From: an uncultured Bacteroidia bacterium
GTDB taxonomy: Bacteria > Bacteroidota > Bacteroidia > Bacteroidales > UBA932
Length of the DNA stretch: 64,000 nt
Reading direction: 5' to 3'
NCBI GenBank assembly: GCA_902768985.1
Contig: CACXNA010000004.1
Location: 56,424 to 120,423, forward strand
Both the position numbers and the translations under genes were made by a program. A model generated the notes under the pieces. It worked only from the letters and a program-made list of their open reading frames with translations, was not told the origin of the DNA and made no database searches. Numbering within the stretch: position 1 is the stretch's first letter; every line of letters starts with the position of its first letter. Positions 41,400 through 50,378 of the stretch are shown in pieces.

Positions 41400-42491
41400 A
41401 TGCGTACCGCCGTCGTCATCCTCAACTGGAACACCCGGGACTACCTGGAGCGTTTCCTGCCGCCCCTGCTGGACAGTCTGCAGGGGCAGGATGCCGGCGT
41501 CGTGGTCGCAGATAATGCCAGCACGGACGGCTCGCGGGAGCTGCTCGCCGAGCGCTTCCCGCAGGTCCGGACGATCCTGTTCGACGAGAACTACGGCTTC
41601 ACCGGCGGCTACAACCGCGCCTTCGCGGGACTGCTAGGAGATTCGCCGGTCAAGCCGGCGAATGACGAACAGGCGCCCGAATACCTGGTGCTGCTGAATT
41701 CCGACATCGAGGTGCCGGCCGGATGGCTGGCGCCGCTCGTCGCGTGGATGGACGCGCACCCGGACTACGCCGCGTGCGGCCCCAAGCTTCACGCGATGGA
41801 GCGCGACGGCGACGGCTACCGCCGCACCGACCGCTTCGAATACGCCGGCGCCGCCGGCGGCCTGCTCGACCGCTACGGCTTCCCCTTCTGCCGCGGCCGC
41901 GTGCTCGGACGCACGGAGCGCGACGCGGGGCAGTACGACGCGCCGCAGGACGCCCTCTGGGTGTCCGGCGCGTGCCTGCTCGTCCGCGCCCGCGCCTGGC
42001 GCGAGCTGGGCGGCCTGGACGCGCGCTTTTTCGCGCACATGGAGGAGATCGACTGGTGCTGGCGCGCCTGGCGCGCGGGCTGGCGCGTGGGCGTGGTGCC
42101 GCAGAGCTGCGTGTACCACCTCGGCGGCGGCACCCTCGCGCCCGCGTCCCCATTCAAACTGAAACTCAACTACCGCAACGGCCTGCTCCTGCTGGAGAAC
42201 AACCTGCCCGCGACCATTGGGCCGCGGCGGGCGCGCGGACGCATCCGCATGCGCAAGATTTTGGATTGTTGCGCAGCTATCGTATATTTGCTGTCTGGAA
42301 AGCCGGCCAACGCCCGGGCTGTCCGGGACGCGCACCGCGAATACCGCCAGCTCCGCACGCCGGGCACAAAAACGGGGCCCGGTGTTCCCGGCAAGCCGAA
42401 AGGACTGCTGGATGTCTGCATCCTGGTCCAGGCCGCGCTGCGGGGAGAGAAGGTTTTTAAATTTGTGAGAAGCTATGAAAGTAGTCATTGA
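41400..42491 (+). CDS. Glycosyltransferase family 2 (rhamnosyltransferase-like) with in-frame repeat
   Basis: This 363-residue GT-A enzyme opens MRTAVVILNWNTRDYLERFLPPLLDSL, then VVVADNASTDGSRELL, ENYGFTGGYNRAF, and YLVLLNSDIEVPAGWLAPLV (the DXD-like N-S-D). Late motifs are FFAHMEEIDWCWRAWRAGW (E-x-D-W/LCWR, catalytic base region) and VYHLGGGTL. This is the WbbL-like branch. Residues about 81-90 (DSPVKPANDE) are encoded by a palindromic repeat that sits between a helix and the DXD strand. The C-terminus is overlapped 17 bases by trkA. The acceptor is unknown. Confidence 0.88.
   Translation: MRTAVVILNWNTRDYLERFLPPLLDSLQGQDAGVVVADNASTDGSRELLAERFPQVRTILFDENYGFTGGYNRAFAGLLGDSPVKPANDEQAPEYLVLLNSDIEVPAGWLAPLVAWMDAHPDYAACGPKLHAMERDGDGYRRTDRFEYAGAAGGLLDRYGFPFCRGRVLGRTERDAGQYDAPQDALWVSGACLLVRARAWRELGGLDARFFAHMEEIDWCWRAWRAGWRVGVVPQSCVYHLGGGTLAPASPFKLKLNYRNGLLLLENNLPATIGPRRARGRIRMRKILDCCAAIVYLLSGKPANARAVRDAHREYRQLRTPGTKTGPGVPGKPKGLLDVCILVQAALRGEKVFKFVRSYESSH
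41639..41666. repeat. GTCATTC/GAATCT palindromic repeat, copy 4, inside a coding region
   Basis: Read on the minus strand: GTCATTC, GCCGG/CCGGC stem with loop CTTGA, GAATCT. On the + strand it encodes DSPVKPAND in the frame of the glycosyltransferase, without a stop. Confidence 0.85.
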
Positions 42492-43836
42492 GGGAGCCGG
42501 TGAGGTTGGTTCCCATCTCGCGAAGATGCTTCGCGCCGAGGCGAACGAAGTCACGGTGATCGACGACAACGCCGACCGCATTACCTCCCTGACGTCCTAC
42601 GCCGACGTTGAGACGGTCCTCGGCAACCCCTCGTCGATCGAAATCCTGCGCGCCGCGAACGTGGAGAAGGCGGACCTGTTCATCGCCGTCTATCCGCTGG
42701 CCGCCCAGGAGATCAACATCGTGGGCGCCCTGCTCGCCAAGCAGCTCGGCGCCGCCAAGGTGATCGCGCGCGTCAACGACGAAGACTATCTGAACGCCGA
42801 GAACAAGCTCCTCTTCAAGGAATTGGGCATCGAGCTCATGTTCTACCCCGAGAAGAGCGCCGCCGACGAAATCGTGGCCTTCCTCAAGCACAACTCCACC
42901 GCCGAGACGATGGACTTCGCCCGCGGACGGCTCCAGATCGCCGTCTTCCGGCTCACCGAAGACTCCCCCATCCTCGACCTCAAGCTGCTCGAATTCATCA
43001 AGAATTCCACTTCCGAAGAGCTCCAGCAGTTCCGCGTCATCGCCATCTCGCGCGACGAGACGACCATCATCCCCAGGCTGGACACGAAGTTCCTCTACGG
43101 CGACCTCGTCTTCACCATCACCACGCGCGAAGGCGTGGAAGCGCTCTACCGCCACTTCGGCAAGACCAACGTCTCCATCGACAGCGCATTCATCCTCGGC
43201 GGCGGCCCCATCGGCGAGATGCTCGCCCGCTCGCTGAGCCGCATCGGCCTCAAGGTCAAGCTGGTAGAAGGCGACAAGGACCGCTGTATCGAGCTGTCGG
43301 AGAAGCTCCCGGAGACCGTGCGCATCGTCCACGGCGACGGCCGCAACTCGGATTTCCTCTACGAGGAGGGCATCCAGGAATACGATTCCTTCATCGCCCT
43401 GACGGGCAATGACGAAAGCAACGTCCTGTCCTGCGTGGTGGCCAAGAAATTCGGCGTGCCGCGCACCATCGCCGAGGTGGAGAACATCGAGTACATCCAC
43501 ATCGCGGAGGAAATGGGCGTGGACAACGTCATCAACAAGAAACTCATCACCGCGGGGCGCATCTTCAAGTTCACCCTGTCGGGCAAGGCGCGCTCGGTGC
43601 GCTACATGACCGGCACCAACGCCGAAGTCATCGAGTACACGGTGGCGCCGGGTTCGGCCATCACCACCGCGCCGCTCAAGGAAATGGACTTCCCGCGGAA
43701 CGCCATCATCGGCGGTGTGATCCGCGGCAGCGAAGCCTTCATCGCCGTAGGTGACACGGTCATCCAACCCTACGACCGCGTGGCGATCTTCGCGCTGCCG
43801 GAGACCATCCAGGACATCGACAAATTCTTTAAATAG
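42475..43836 (+). CDS. trkA: Trk potassium uptake regulatory subunit TrkA
   Basis: This 453-residue cytoplasmic NAD-binding subunit gates a Trk potassium channel. It has two tandem RCK modules. The first starts VVIEGAGEVGSHLAKML (GxGxxG, residues about 7-12) with a VIDDNADR acidic end. The second starts SAFILGGGPIGEMLARSL near residue 240 with KLVEGDKDRC. Each is followed by a TrkA-C domain. The length is standard. The membrane partner trkH is not adjacent; downstream is the convergent dnaJ. The start overlaps the glycosyltransferase gene by 17 bases. Confidence 0.93.
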   Translation: MKVVIEGAGEVGSHLAKMLRAEANEVTVIDDNADRITSLTSYADVETVLGNPSSIEILRAANVEKADLFIAVYPLAAQEINIVGALLAKQLGAAKVIARVNDEDYLNAENKLLFKELGIELMFYPEKSAADEIVAFLKHNSTAETMDFARGRLQIAVFRLTEDSPILDLKLLEFIKNSTSEELQQFRVIAISRDETTIIPRLDTKFLYGDLVFTITTREGVEALYRHFGKTNVSIDSAFILGGGPIGEMLARSLSRIGLKVKLVEGDKDRCIELSEKLPETVRIVHGDGRNSDFLYEEGIQEYDSFIALTGNDESNVLSCVVAKKFGVPRTIAEVENIEYIHIAEEMGVDNVINKKLITAGRIFKFTLSGKARSVRYMTGTNAEVIEYTVAPGSAITTAPLKEMDFPRNAIIGGVIRGSEAFIAVGDTVIQPYDRVAIFALPETIQDIDKFFK

Positions 43837-43841
43837 GAAGG

Positions 43842-43868
43842 AGATTCCGGCTCTGCGGCCGGAATGAC
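43842..43868. repeat. GTCATTC/GAATCT palindromic repeat, copy 5
   Basis: Read on the minus strand: GTCATTC, CCGGC/GCCGG stem with loop CGCAGA, GAATCTC. It fills most of the 38-base gap between the convergent trkA and dnaJ genes and may end both transcripts. Confidence 0.82.
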
Positions 43869-43874
43869 TATTTC

Positions 43875-45056
43875 CTAGAAGTACTGACTTTCTTTCTCGA
43901 AGAGCGCCCGGTCGTCGCGGTTCGGATCCGGACGGACGGCGTCGCGCATCTTCTCGATGGCCTCGCGCTCGCTGCGTCCCAGCTTGCGCGGGATCCACAC
44001 CAGGATCTTCACGTACAGGTCGCCGCGGCTGCTGAGGCCGTAGCCGTTCACGGACGGCAGGCCCTTGCCGCGCAGGCGCTGGACCGTGCCGGACTGCGTG
44101 CCGGCGTCCAGCTTGAGCGAGATCGGGCCGTCGAGGCCCGGGACCTGGATCTCGCAGCCCAGCATCGCGTCGGCGACGCTGATCACGCGCGTATAGAAGA
44201 TGTTCGCGCCGTCGCGCTTCAGCTGGGCGTGCGGCTGCTCCTCCACGATCACGAGCAGGTCGCCGTTCACGCCGCCCTGCGGCGCGGCGTGGCCTTCTCC
44301 GCGCAGCGACAGCTGCATGCCGTCCTCCACGCCCGCCGGGATGCGGACCTTGACGGTCTCCTTCACCCGGACGAGGCCGGTGCCCTTGCAGCGGCCGCAG
44401 GGGTTCGTGACCACCTTGCCGGTGCCGTTGCAGTGCGGACAGATGGAAGTCGACATGGCGCGGCCGAACAGGGTGTTCGTCACGTGCTGCACCTGGCCGG
44501 CGCCCTTGCAGGTCGGGCAGGTCTTCACGTCAGATGCGTTCTTGGCGCCGCGGCCGCCGCAGTCCGGGCAGGGCCGGTTGCGCTCAATCGTGACTTCCTT
44601 CTCGCAGCCGCTCGCGATCTCCTCCAGCGTCACCTTGACGCGGGTGCGGATGTCGCGGCCGCGCTGCTGACGGGGGCCCTGCTGGCCACCGCCGAAGCCA
44701 AAATCGCCGAAGCCGCCAAAGCCGCCGAAGCCCCCGAACGCGCCTCCGAAGAGGTTGTTCAGGATGTCGTTCAGGTTGCCGAAGCCCTGGCTCCAGTCCT
44801 GGGCGCCGGCTCCGTCCACGCCGGCGAAGCCGAACTGGTCGTATTTCGCCTTCTTGTCGGGGTCGCTCAGCACGGAATAGGCCTCGGAGGCCTCTTTGAA
44901 CTTCTCTTCCGCGGTTTTCTTCTCAGCGTCCGTCCCGCTGACCCAGCGGTCCGGATGCCATTTGAGCGCGGCCTTGCGGTACGCGCCCTTAATATCATCG
45001 GCCGAGGCTCCCTTCTGGAGCCCCAGGACCTCGTAGTAATCTCTTTTCTCTGCCAT
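43875..45056 (-). CDS. dnaJ: Chaperone protein DnaJ
   Basis: This 393-residue Hsp40 co-chaperone stimulates the DnaK ATPase. The J domain starts MAEKRDYYEVLGL with ALKWHPDRW (HPD motif intact). The Gly/Phe region is strong (FGGAFGGFGGFGGFGDFGFGGGQQG, about 100-125). Four zinc motifs follow: CPDCGGRG, CPTCKGAG, CPHCNGTG and CGRCKGTG. The C-terminal substrate domain then follows with RIPAGVEDGMQLSLRGEG. The start at 45056 is taken rather than 45074 because it begins with the conserved J domain. It lies four bases after grpE. Confidence 0.95.
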   Translation of the reverse strand: MAEKRDYYEVLGLQKGASADDIKGAYRKAALKWHPDRWVSGTDAEKKTAEEKFKEASEAYSVLSDPDKKAKYDQFGFAGVDGAGAQDWSQGFGNLNDILNNLFGGAFGGFGGFGGFGDFGFGGGQQGPRQQRGRDIRTRVKVTLEEIASGCEKEVTIERNRPCPDCGGRGAKNASDVKTCPTCKGAGQVQHVTNTLFGRAMSTSICPHCNGTGKVVTNPCGRCKGTGLVRVKETVKVRIPAGVEDGMQLSLRGEGHAAPQGGVNGDLLVIVEEQPHAQLKRDGANIFYTRVISVADAMLGCEIQVPGLDGPISLKLDAGTQSGTVQRLRGKGLPSVNGYGLSSRGDLYVKILVWIPRKLGRSEREAIEKMRDAVRPDPNRDDRALFEKESQYF

Positions 45057-45060
45057 ACGC

Positions 45061-45597
45061 TTACGCTCCCACAACTACCTTGGCATAGCGCAGGACCTTG
45101 CCGCCCAGCGTGTAGCCCGTCTGAACCACGTCGATCACCTTGCCCTTCAGCTCCTCGCTCGGTGCCGGGAACTGCGTCACGGCCTCGTGGAAGTCCGTAT
45201 TGAAGACTTCGCCCTTGGCCTCGATCCGGGCCAGGCCCTGGGTCTTCAGGTAATCCATCAACTTGTTGTATATCAGCGCAGTGCCTTCCTTGGCCGCCTC
45301 GTCGGACGACTTGGAGAGCATCTCCATGGCGCGCTCGCAGTCGTCCAGCACCGGGAGGAGCCCCTCGATGGTCTTGGCCGACGCGGAGGCGATCAGGTTC
45401 AGCCGGTCCTCCGAGCTGCGGCGCCGGAAAGTCTCGAATTCCGCCATCAGGCGGATGTAGCTGTCCTTTTCGGCCGCCAATTTGTCAGTCAGCTCGGCGA
45501 CCTGCTTCTTCAGATCGTCGCCCTTGCGCTCTTCTTTCTTCTGTTTCTTCTTGGGCTCCGCAGCCTGCGGGGCCTGTTTATCTTTGTTTTCTGCCAT
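45061..45597 (-). CDS. grpE: Nucleotide exchange factor GrpE
   Basis: This 178-residue exchange factor for DnaK has a lysine- and glutamate-rich start (about 1-30), then a long coiled-coil helix (DDLKKQVAELTDKLAAEKDSYIRLMAEFETFRRRSSEDRLNL). The C-terminal beta domain has EAVTQFPAPSEELKGKVIDVVQTGYTLGGKVLRYAKVVVG, the family signature. It is first in a grpE-dnaJ operon, as in other Bacteroidetes. hrcA and dnaK are not in the window. Its promoter lies in 45600-45660; a minus-strand AGCTTTTG segment is a possible but weak -7 box. Confidence 0.95.
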   Translation of the reverse strand: MAENKDKQAPQAAEPKKKQKKEERKGDDLKKQVAELTDKLAAEKDSYIRLMAEFETFRRRSSEDRLNLIASASAKTIEGLLPVLDDCERAMEMLSKSSDEAAKEGTALIYNKLMDYLKTQGLARIEAKGEVFNTDFHEAVTQFPAPSEELKGKVIDVVQTGYTLGGKVLRYAKVVVGA

Positions 45598-45616
45598 AAT
45601 TCGAAGTTCTTTGCCC

Positions 45617-45655
45617 TTTGCTGAAGCAAAAGCTCTGCCAATGACAGAATGTCAT
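45617..45655. promoter_or_regulatory. Two inverted repeats between grpE and the exporter operon
   Basis: TTTGCT-GA-AGCAAA (45617-45630) and ATGACA-GAA-TGTCAT (45641-45655) lie in the 85-base divergent gap. They could be regulator sites for either operon. They are not CIRCE elements (TTAGCACTC-N9-GAGTGCTAA). Confidence 0.4.
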
Positions 45656-45669
45656 ATGCCAAAAAATAT

Positions 45670-45677
45670 TATATTTG
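45670..45677 (+). promoter_or_regulatory. Promoter of the NHLM-like export operon
   Basis: TATATTTG lies five bases before the ATG at 45683, so the transcript would begin at or next to the start codon. Confidence 0.65.
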
Positions 45678-45682
45678 TAACT

Positions 45683-46546
45683 ATGAACCGCAATCCCCTA
45701 TCAGAAGAAGAACGCAAAGAGAAGCTCCAGTCGCCCGAACAGATCGGCAGCACCCTCAAAGTGACGGCGTTGCCCACGTATATCCTGGCCGTCACGGCGC
45801 TCCTGCTGCTGGGCGCCTTCTTCGTCTGGGGTTTTCTCGGAAGCGTCTCGGACAAGGTATATTACAGCGGCGTCGTCTTCCCGCAGGAAGGCACGGCGGA
45901 CATCTCCCTGCCCAACCGCGGCATGGTCCGCACGATGTTCCTGCACAACGGCGACCACGTGGTCCCGGGCCAGTCCGTGGCCCTCATCTCCGTCAACGAC
46001 AGCTACAGCATCCTCACCAGCACCGTCGAGGGCACGGTCATCAGTTCCAAGGTGGACAATGAGGCCTTCGAGGCCTTCGAGCCCATCCTCAGCGTGGTGA
46101 GCGGCAACGCCGCCGAGACGCAGCGCGCCATGCTCATCGCCTACATCGACAACGCCGGCCAGCGCGACCTCCGCGAAGGAATGATGGCCCAGGTGTGGCC
46201 GGAGGATGAGAAGCGGGATGAGATCGGCTACGTCAAAGGGCGCGTCACCCGCATCGACCGCTATCCCGTTTCGGAAAGCGAAGTCCGCCAGACCCTCAAG
46301 AATGAGGAAATGGCGAACCGCCTGCTCTCCTCCGGGGACATGATGTTCCAGGTGCAGATCGACCTGCTGCCCTCCCCGGAAGACCCTTCCCAATACGACT
46401 GGTCCTTCGGCGAGCCGGAGGATGTCAACCTGAATGTCGGCACCTACTGCTCCGTGATGAGCGAAACCCGGCGCCGCAGCATGTTCCGCTACCTGTTTGA
46501 GTCGGTCAGAACGCGCTTCCGGGGCGCCAAACTCCGCGTCGAATGA
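45683..46546 (+). CDS. HlyD-type membrane fusion protein of NHLM-like export system
   Basis: This 287-residue inner-membrane adaptor has a short cytoplasmic end with LQSPEQIGSTLKVT, one membrane helix (YILAVTALLLLGAFFVWGFLGSV, about 33-55), then KVYYSGVVFPQEGTADISLPNRGMVRTMFLHNGDHVVPGQSVALISV, a biotinyl-lipoyl-like half motif. The SPEQ...VT...W-G-x-x-G-S opening closely resembles the secretion protein of NHLM bacteriocin systems rather than ordinary HlyD. It lacks the long coiled-coil hairpin of type I adaptors, as that group does. First gene of a five-gene operon, coupled to the ABC transporter by ATGA. Confidence 0.78.
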   Translation: MNRNPLSEEERKEKLQSPEQIGSTLKVTALPTYILAVTALLLLGAFFVWGFLGSVSDKVYYSGVVFPQEGTADISLPNRGMVRTMFLHNGDHVVPGQSVALISVNDSYSILTSTVEGTVISSKVDNEAFEAFEPILSVVSGNAAETQRAMLIAYIDNAGQRDLREGMMAQVWPEDEKRDEIGYVKGRVTRIDRYPVSESEVRQTLKNEEMANRLLSSGDMMFQVQIDLLPSPEDPSQYDWSFGEPEDVNLNVGTYCSVMSETRRRSMFRYLFESVRTRFRGAKLRVE

Positions 46547-48270
46547 GCAAGAACAAGTCCACGACAGCGCTCATCCTGCATTTCATGCGGGGATGCATGG
46601 CCTTCTACTGGGTCACGTTCCTGCTGTACTTCGTGGATATTGTCGCCTACCTGCTGGCGCCCTTCTTCCAGCAGGTTTACACGGACAACATCATCACCCG
46701 CAAGAACCCCGAGTGGTTCGGGCCCCTGATGTTCTGCTACATCCTGCTGTTCGTGCTGGAGCTGGGGGTGTGGATGTCCATGAACCTCCTCCGCCGACGG
46801 CATTTCACCAAGATGGGACTCGTCAGTTCGTCCCGCTTCGTTCTGAACATCCTGAAACTGCCCATGCTGGTGCTGGACCGCTTCTCGTCCGGCGAACTGG
46901 TGGCCCGCTACTCCAGCATCCCCAGCATCACCCGCACGATGGACCAGTTCTCCATCGGACTCATTTTCGTCGTCCAATCCCTCATCAGCGCCGCGATGCT
47001 GATGATGTACAGCTGGAAGCTGGGGCTGGTCGTACTGGTGTCCATGTCCCTGCTCGTGCTCGTGATGCAGGTGACGGCCGACAGCATGAAGAAGAAAGCC
47101 AAGGGTACGGAAGTGACCGACGCCCAGCTGCAAAGCGTCACCATGACGGGCATCAAGAACATGGAGACCATCAAGTCCATGGGCGGAGAGCGCACCTTCT
47201 ACAGCAAGTGGGAGAATTCCTTTGTCCAGGCCCTCAACGTGCGGGTCCAGTCCTCCATGAGCAACATGGGCACCGGCTCCCTGCCTCTGCTGGTCCTGCA
47301 CCTGAGCAACGCCCTCATCCTGATCCTGGGTGCCTGGTTCATCCTGAAAGGCGAACTGACGCCGGGTATGCTGCTGGCTTCCCAGGCGCTGGCCGCCAGC
47401 ATCATCTACCCCATCAACTCGGCGGTCAAGTCCACCCAGAGCGTCTATCGCAGCCAGGCCGCCATGGAGCGCCTGGAAGAGGTGGAAGAGGCCTGCGAGG
47501 GGCGCAGCCTGGAGCTGTCCAGCCTGGACGCGCTCCCGGAGCAGCCCAAGCTGCGGGGAGATGTTGAGTTGAGAAACGTCACCTTCGGCTACGACCGCAG
47601 CCTGCCCCCCGTCCTCAAGAATTTCTCCCTGAAGATCCCGGCCGGACAGCGGATCGCCTTCGTGGGCTTCTCGGGCTGCGGCAAGAGCACCATCGCCAAG
47701 CTCATCTCCGGGCTCTACGAGCCCTGGGAGGGCGAAGTGCTCCTCGACGGCGTGCCCGTGCAGCAGGTCAACCGCGCCGTCAGGATCAATTCCCTGTCGG
47801 TTGTCAACCAGGACATTACGCTCTTCGAAGGCACCATCGAGGACAATTTGAAGATGTGGGATGAGTCCATCGAGGACTTCGCCATGGTGATGGCAGCCCA
47901 CGACGCACAGATCCATGAGGAGATCGCCGAGCGCCCCGGGGCCTACCAGTCCCGGCTGACCGAGAACGGCAAGAACTTCAGCGGCGGCCAGCGCCAGCGC
48001 ATGGAGATTGCCACCGCCCTTGCGAAAGACCCCTCCATCCTCATCATGGATGAAGGCACCTCCGCCCTGGATCCCAAGACCGAGGAGAAGGTGATGCAGC
48101 ATATCGCCAACCTGGGCATCACCCTGATTCTGATCGCCCACCGCCTGAGCACCATCCGGGACTGCGACTGCATCTACGTGATGGAGAAAGGTCGGATCCA
48201 GCAGCAGGGCACCCACGACGAGCTGCTGCAGCAGGAAGGCCTGTACCGTGAGTTAATGAAATACGCCTGA
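46543..48270 (+). CDS. NHLM-like ABC transporter (permease-ATPase), no C39 peptidase domain
   Basis: This 575-residue half-transporter has six membrane helices (about 15-300) and then an ATPase. The ATPase has FVGFSGCGKSTIAKL (Walker A), NQDITLFEGTIEDNL (Q-loop region), KNFSGGQRQRMEIATAL (signature), ILIMDEGTSALDP (Walker B with D-E-G rather than D-E-A) and IAHRLST (His switch). Its closest familiar relatives are the NHLM peptidase/ATP-binding proteins, which carry an N-terminal C39 cysteine protease of about 140 residues; here the protein begins directly before the first helix and no C39 motif is present. It probably pairs with the next gene as a heterodimer. Confidence 0.8.
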   Translation: MSKNKSTTALILHFMRGCMAFYWVTFLLYFVDIVAYLLAPFFQQVYTDNIITRKNPEWFGPLMFCYILLFVLELGVWMSMNLLRRRHFTKMGLVSSSRFVLNILKLPMLVLDRFSSGELVARYSSIPSITRTMDQFSIGLIFVVQSLISAAMLMMYSWKLGLVVLVSMSLLVLVMQVTADSMKKKAKGTEVTDAQLQSVTMTGIKNMETIKSMGGERTFYSKWENSFVQALNVRVQSSMSNMGTGSLPLLVLHLSNALILILGAWFILKGELTPGMLLASQALAASIIYPINSAVKSTQSVYRSQAAMERLEEVEEACEGRSLELSSLDALPEQPKLRGDVELRNVTFGYDRSLPPVLKNFSLKIPAGQRIAFVGFSGCGKSTIAKLISGLYEPWEGEVLLDGVPVQQVNRAVRINSLSVVNQDITLFEGTIEDNLKMWDESIEDFAMVMAAHDAQIHEEIAERPGAYQSRLTENGKNFSGGQRQRMEIATALAKDPSILIMDEGTSALDPKTEEKVMQHIANLGITLILIAHRLSTIRDCDCIYVMEKGRIQQQGTHDELLQQEGLYRELMKYA

Positions 48271-48272
48271 CC

Positions 48273-50378
48273 ATGAACAATCTATTCTTCGAACAATTGG
48301 TCCAGCGTATTGAAGGCGACCGCAAGGCGATGAACCAGGCGGCCGACCTCTTCCGGGGCATGATCGACCGCAAGGTCTGGAAGAAACTCACCCTGAAGCG
48401 GGAGATCCCGGAGGACCTCGACCAGCTGGAAGAGGCCTTCTACCGGCAGCAGATCTTCTTCCGCCAGATCCGGCTGGAAGGCAAATGGTGGCGGCGCTGC
48501 TCGGGCAAGCTGCTGGCCTTCTCGGCCGATGACGACACGCCGGTCCTGCTCGCCCCCGGCTTCGCCGACTACATTTTCGTCGATCCCCGGACGGGGCAGC
48601 GCTGCAACGCCCGCAAGCACATGGAGCGCCTCAAGAAGGAGGCCTTCGCCCTGTCCTACCCCCTGCCCCAGGGGGAGCTCACCATCCGCTCGCTCATCGG
48701 GCACGCCCTGCGGCAGCTGAACGTGTACGATGGCGTCTGCGCCCTCCTGGCCTGCCTGGGCGTGGTGCTGCTCACCATGTTCACCCCGTACGCGTGCAAG
48801 TTGCTATTTGACGAAGTCATCCCTTCGGGCGACGCCGCCCAGATCGCACCCATCGCGGTGCTCCTCTTCAGCGCCGCGGCCGGCCTGGTCATGGTGCAGA
48901 TGACCCGCAACTACCTGGTCGTCCGCATGAAGGACAAGATGGAATATGCCATGCAGTCCTCGCTGATGACCCGCCTGCTCTCCCTGCCCGCCGCTTTCTT
49001 CAAGAAATACTCTCCCGGAGAGCTGTCCAACCGCGTCCTGTCCGTGGTCCGCTTCTCCACGCAGCTCACCGAAGACATGCTCTCCACCATCCTGACGCTG
49101 CTCTTCACGGTGATGCTGTTCCTGCAGTTCTTCACCTACGGCGGACCGCTGCTCTGGACGGGCATCGTGGTGATGGCGCTGTACATGCTCACCATCTACG
49201 TCCAGTATTCCTGCCGCAAGAAAGTGCAGGACCAGGCCAATGCACACGCATCCAAGCTGACGGGACTCATCTACAACCTGGCGGTCGGGGCGCAGAAGAT
49301 CCGCACCAACGGGGCGGAGATCCGGGCTTTCCGCCACTGGGCCGAGGCCTACGAGCCGTCCGACCCGGACGGCAGCCGCTATCCGGCGCTGTTCAATTAC
49401 AGCAATTCCATCAGCTACAACTTCCGCATGGTGCCGCTGATCGTGACCATGCTGGCCGCCTGGCACTACGGCCTGGGGCTGTCGGATTACATCGCCTACT
49501 GCAGCGTGCTCGCCATCGCCACCGAAGCCATCCAGAACTTCCAGCGCATCACCAAGACCCTGGCCCAGCTGGCGCCGGAGATCAAGTTGTGCCGTCCCAT
49601 CCTGGAGGCCCGGCCGGAAACGGACGAGGGCTCCATCTTCCTCAAGGACGTGAGCGGCAACATCGATATCCGCGGCCTCAAGTTCCGCTACGACGAGGAC
49701 ATGCCCTACATCTTCAACAACCTGAACCTGCGCATCAACGCCGGCGACTATGTCGCGCTTGTGGGCCCCTCGGGTTGCGGCAAATCCACCCTGGTGCGCC
49801 TGATGCTGGGATTCGAGCAGGCGGAGAGCGGCTCCATCTTCTTCGACGAGCACAACCTCGACGACATCAACAAGCCCAGCCTGCGGCGCTACTGCATCAG
49901 CATCTGCCTGCAGGACGGACAGCTGGTGGAGGGCACCATCCGCGACAACATCCTGTTCGGCAACGGCAGCTACAGCGACGAAGAAGTGTGGGAAGCTGCG
50001 AAAAATGCCGCCCTGGACAAGGACATCGAAGCCATGCCGCGCGGGCTGGACACCCCCATCTCCGCCGACGGCCAGGGCGTGTCCGGCGGCCAGCGGCAGC
50101 GCATCCTCATCGCCCGCGCCCTCATCCGCAAGCCCAAGATCTTCTTCCTGGACGAAGCGACCTCGGCCCTGGACAACATCAGCCAGCACATCATCACCGA
50201 GAACCTGGCCAGGATGCACTGCACCCGCATCACCATCGCGCACCGCATGAGCACCATCCGCGAGTGCAACCGCATCATCGTCCTGGGCGACGGCAAGGTG
50301 GCCGAAGACGGCAGTTACGACGAGCTGCTCGCCAAGGGCGGCCTCTTCACGAACATCATCAAACGGCAGACGGTATGA
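48273..50378 (+). CDS. NHLM-like ABC transporter, second half with N-terminal accessory domain
   Basis: This 701-residue protein has a cytoplasmic N-terminal region of about 150 residues without protease motifs (LAPGFADYIFVDPRTGQRC and so on). This matches the large second ABC protein of NHLM systems. Membrane helices follow (about 155-420), then the ATPase: YVALVGPSGCGKSTLVRLML, ICLQDGQLVEGTIRDNILFG, GQGVSGGQRQRILIARALI, IFFLDEATSALDN, IAHRMST. All catalytic residues are present. It lies two bases after the first ABC gene and overlaps the TolC-like gene. Confidence 0.8.
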   Translation: MNNLFFEQLVQRIEGDRKAMNQAADLFRGMIDRKVWKKLTLKREIPEDLDQLEEAFYRQQIFFRQIRLEGKWWRRCSGKLLAFSADDDTPVLLAPGFADYIFVDPRTGQRCNARKHMERLKKEAFALSYPLPQGELTIRSLIGHALRQLNVYDGVCALLACLGVVLLTMFTPYACKLLFDEVIPSGDAAQIAPIAVLLFSAAAGLVMVQMTRNYLVVRMKDKMEYAMQSSLMTRLLSLPAAFFKKYSPGELSNRVLSVVRFSTQLTEDMLSTILTLLFTVMLFLQFFTYGGPLLWTGIVVMALYMLTIYVQYSCRKKVQDQANAHASKLTGLIYNLAVGAQKIRTNGAEIRAFRHWAEAYEPSDPDGSRYPALFNYSNSISYNFRMVPLIVTMLAAWHYGLGLSDYIAYCSVLAIATEAIQNFQRITKTLAQLAPEIKLCRPILEARPETDEGSIFLKDVSGNIDIRGLKFRYDEDMPYIFNNLNLRINAGDYVALVGPSGCGKSTLVRLMLGFEQAESGSIFFDEHNLDDINKPSLRRYCISICLQDGQLVEGTIRDNILFGNGSYSDEEVWEAAKNAALDKDIEAMPRGLDTPISADGQGVSGGQRQRILIARALIRKPKIFFLDEATSALDNISQHIITENLARMHCTRITIAHRMSTIRECNRIIVLGDGKVAEDGSYDELLAKGGLFTNIIKRQTV

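Noticed and set aside
45601-45660. CIRCE heat-shock operator upstream of grpE
   Set aside because: The inverted repeats present do not match TTAGCACTC-N9-GAGTGCTAA.
46489-48216. Open frame of 575 codons antisense to the first ABC transporter
   Set aside because: The ABC transporter has all catalytic motifs; the antisense frame is a codon-bias shadow.
49589-50374. N-terminal extension of the TolC-like frame
   Set aside because: The true start is the ATG at 50375, where a signal peptide begins. The extension is Arg/His/Gly-rich shadow of the ABC gene.
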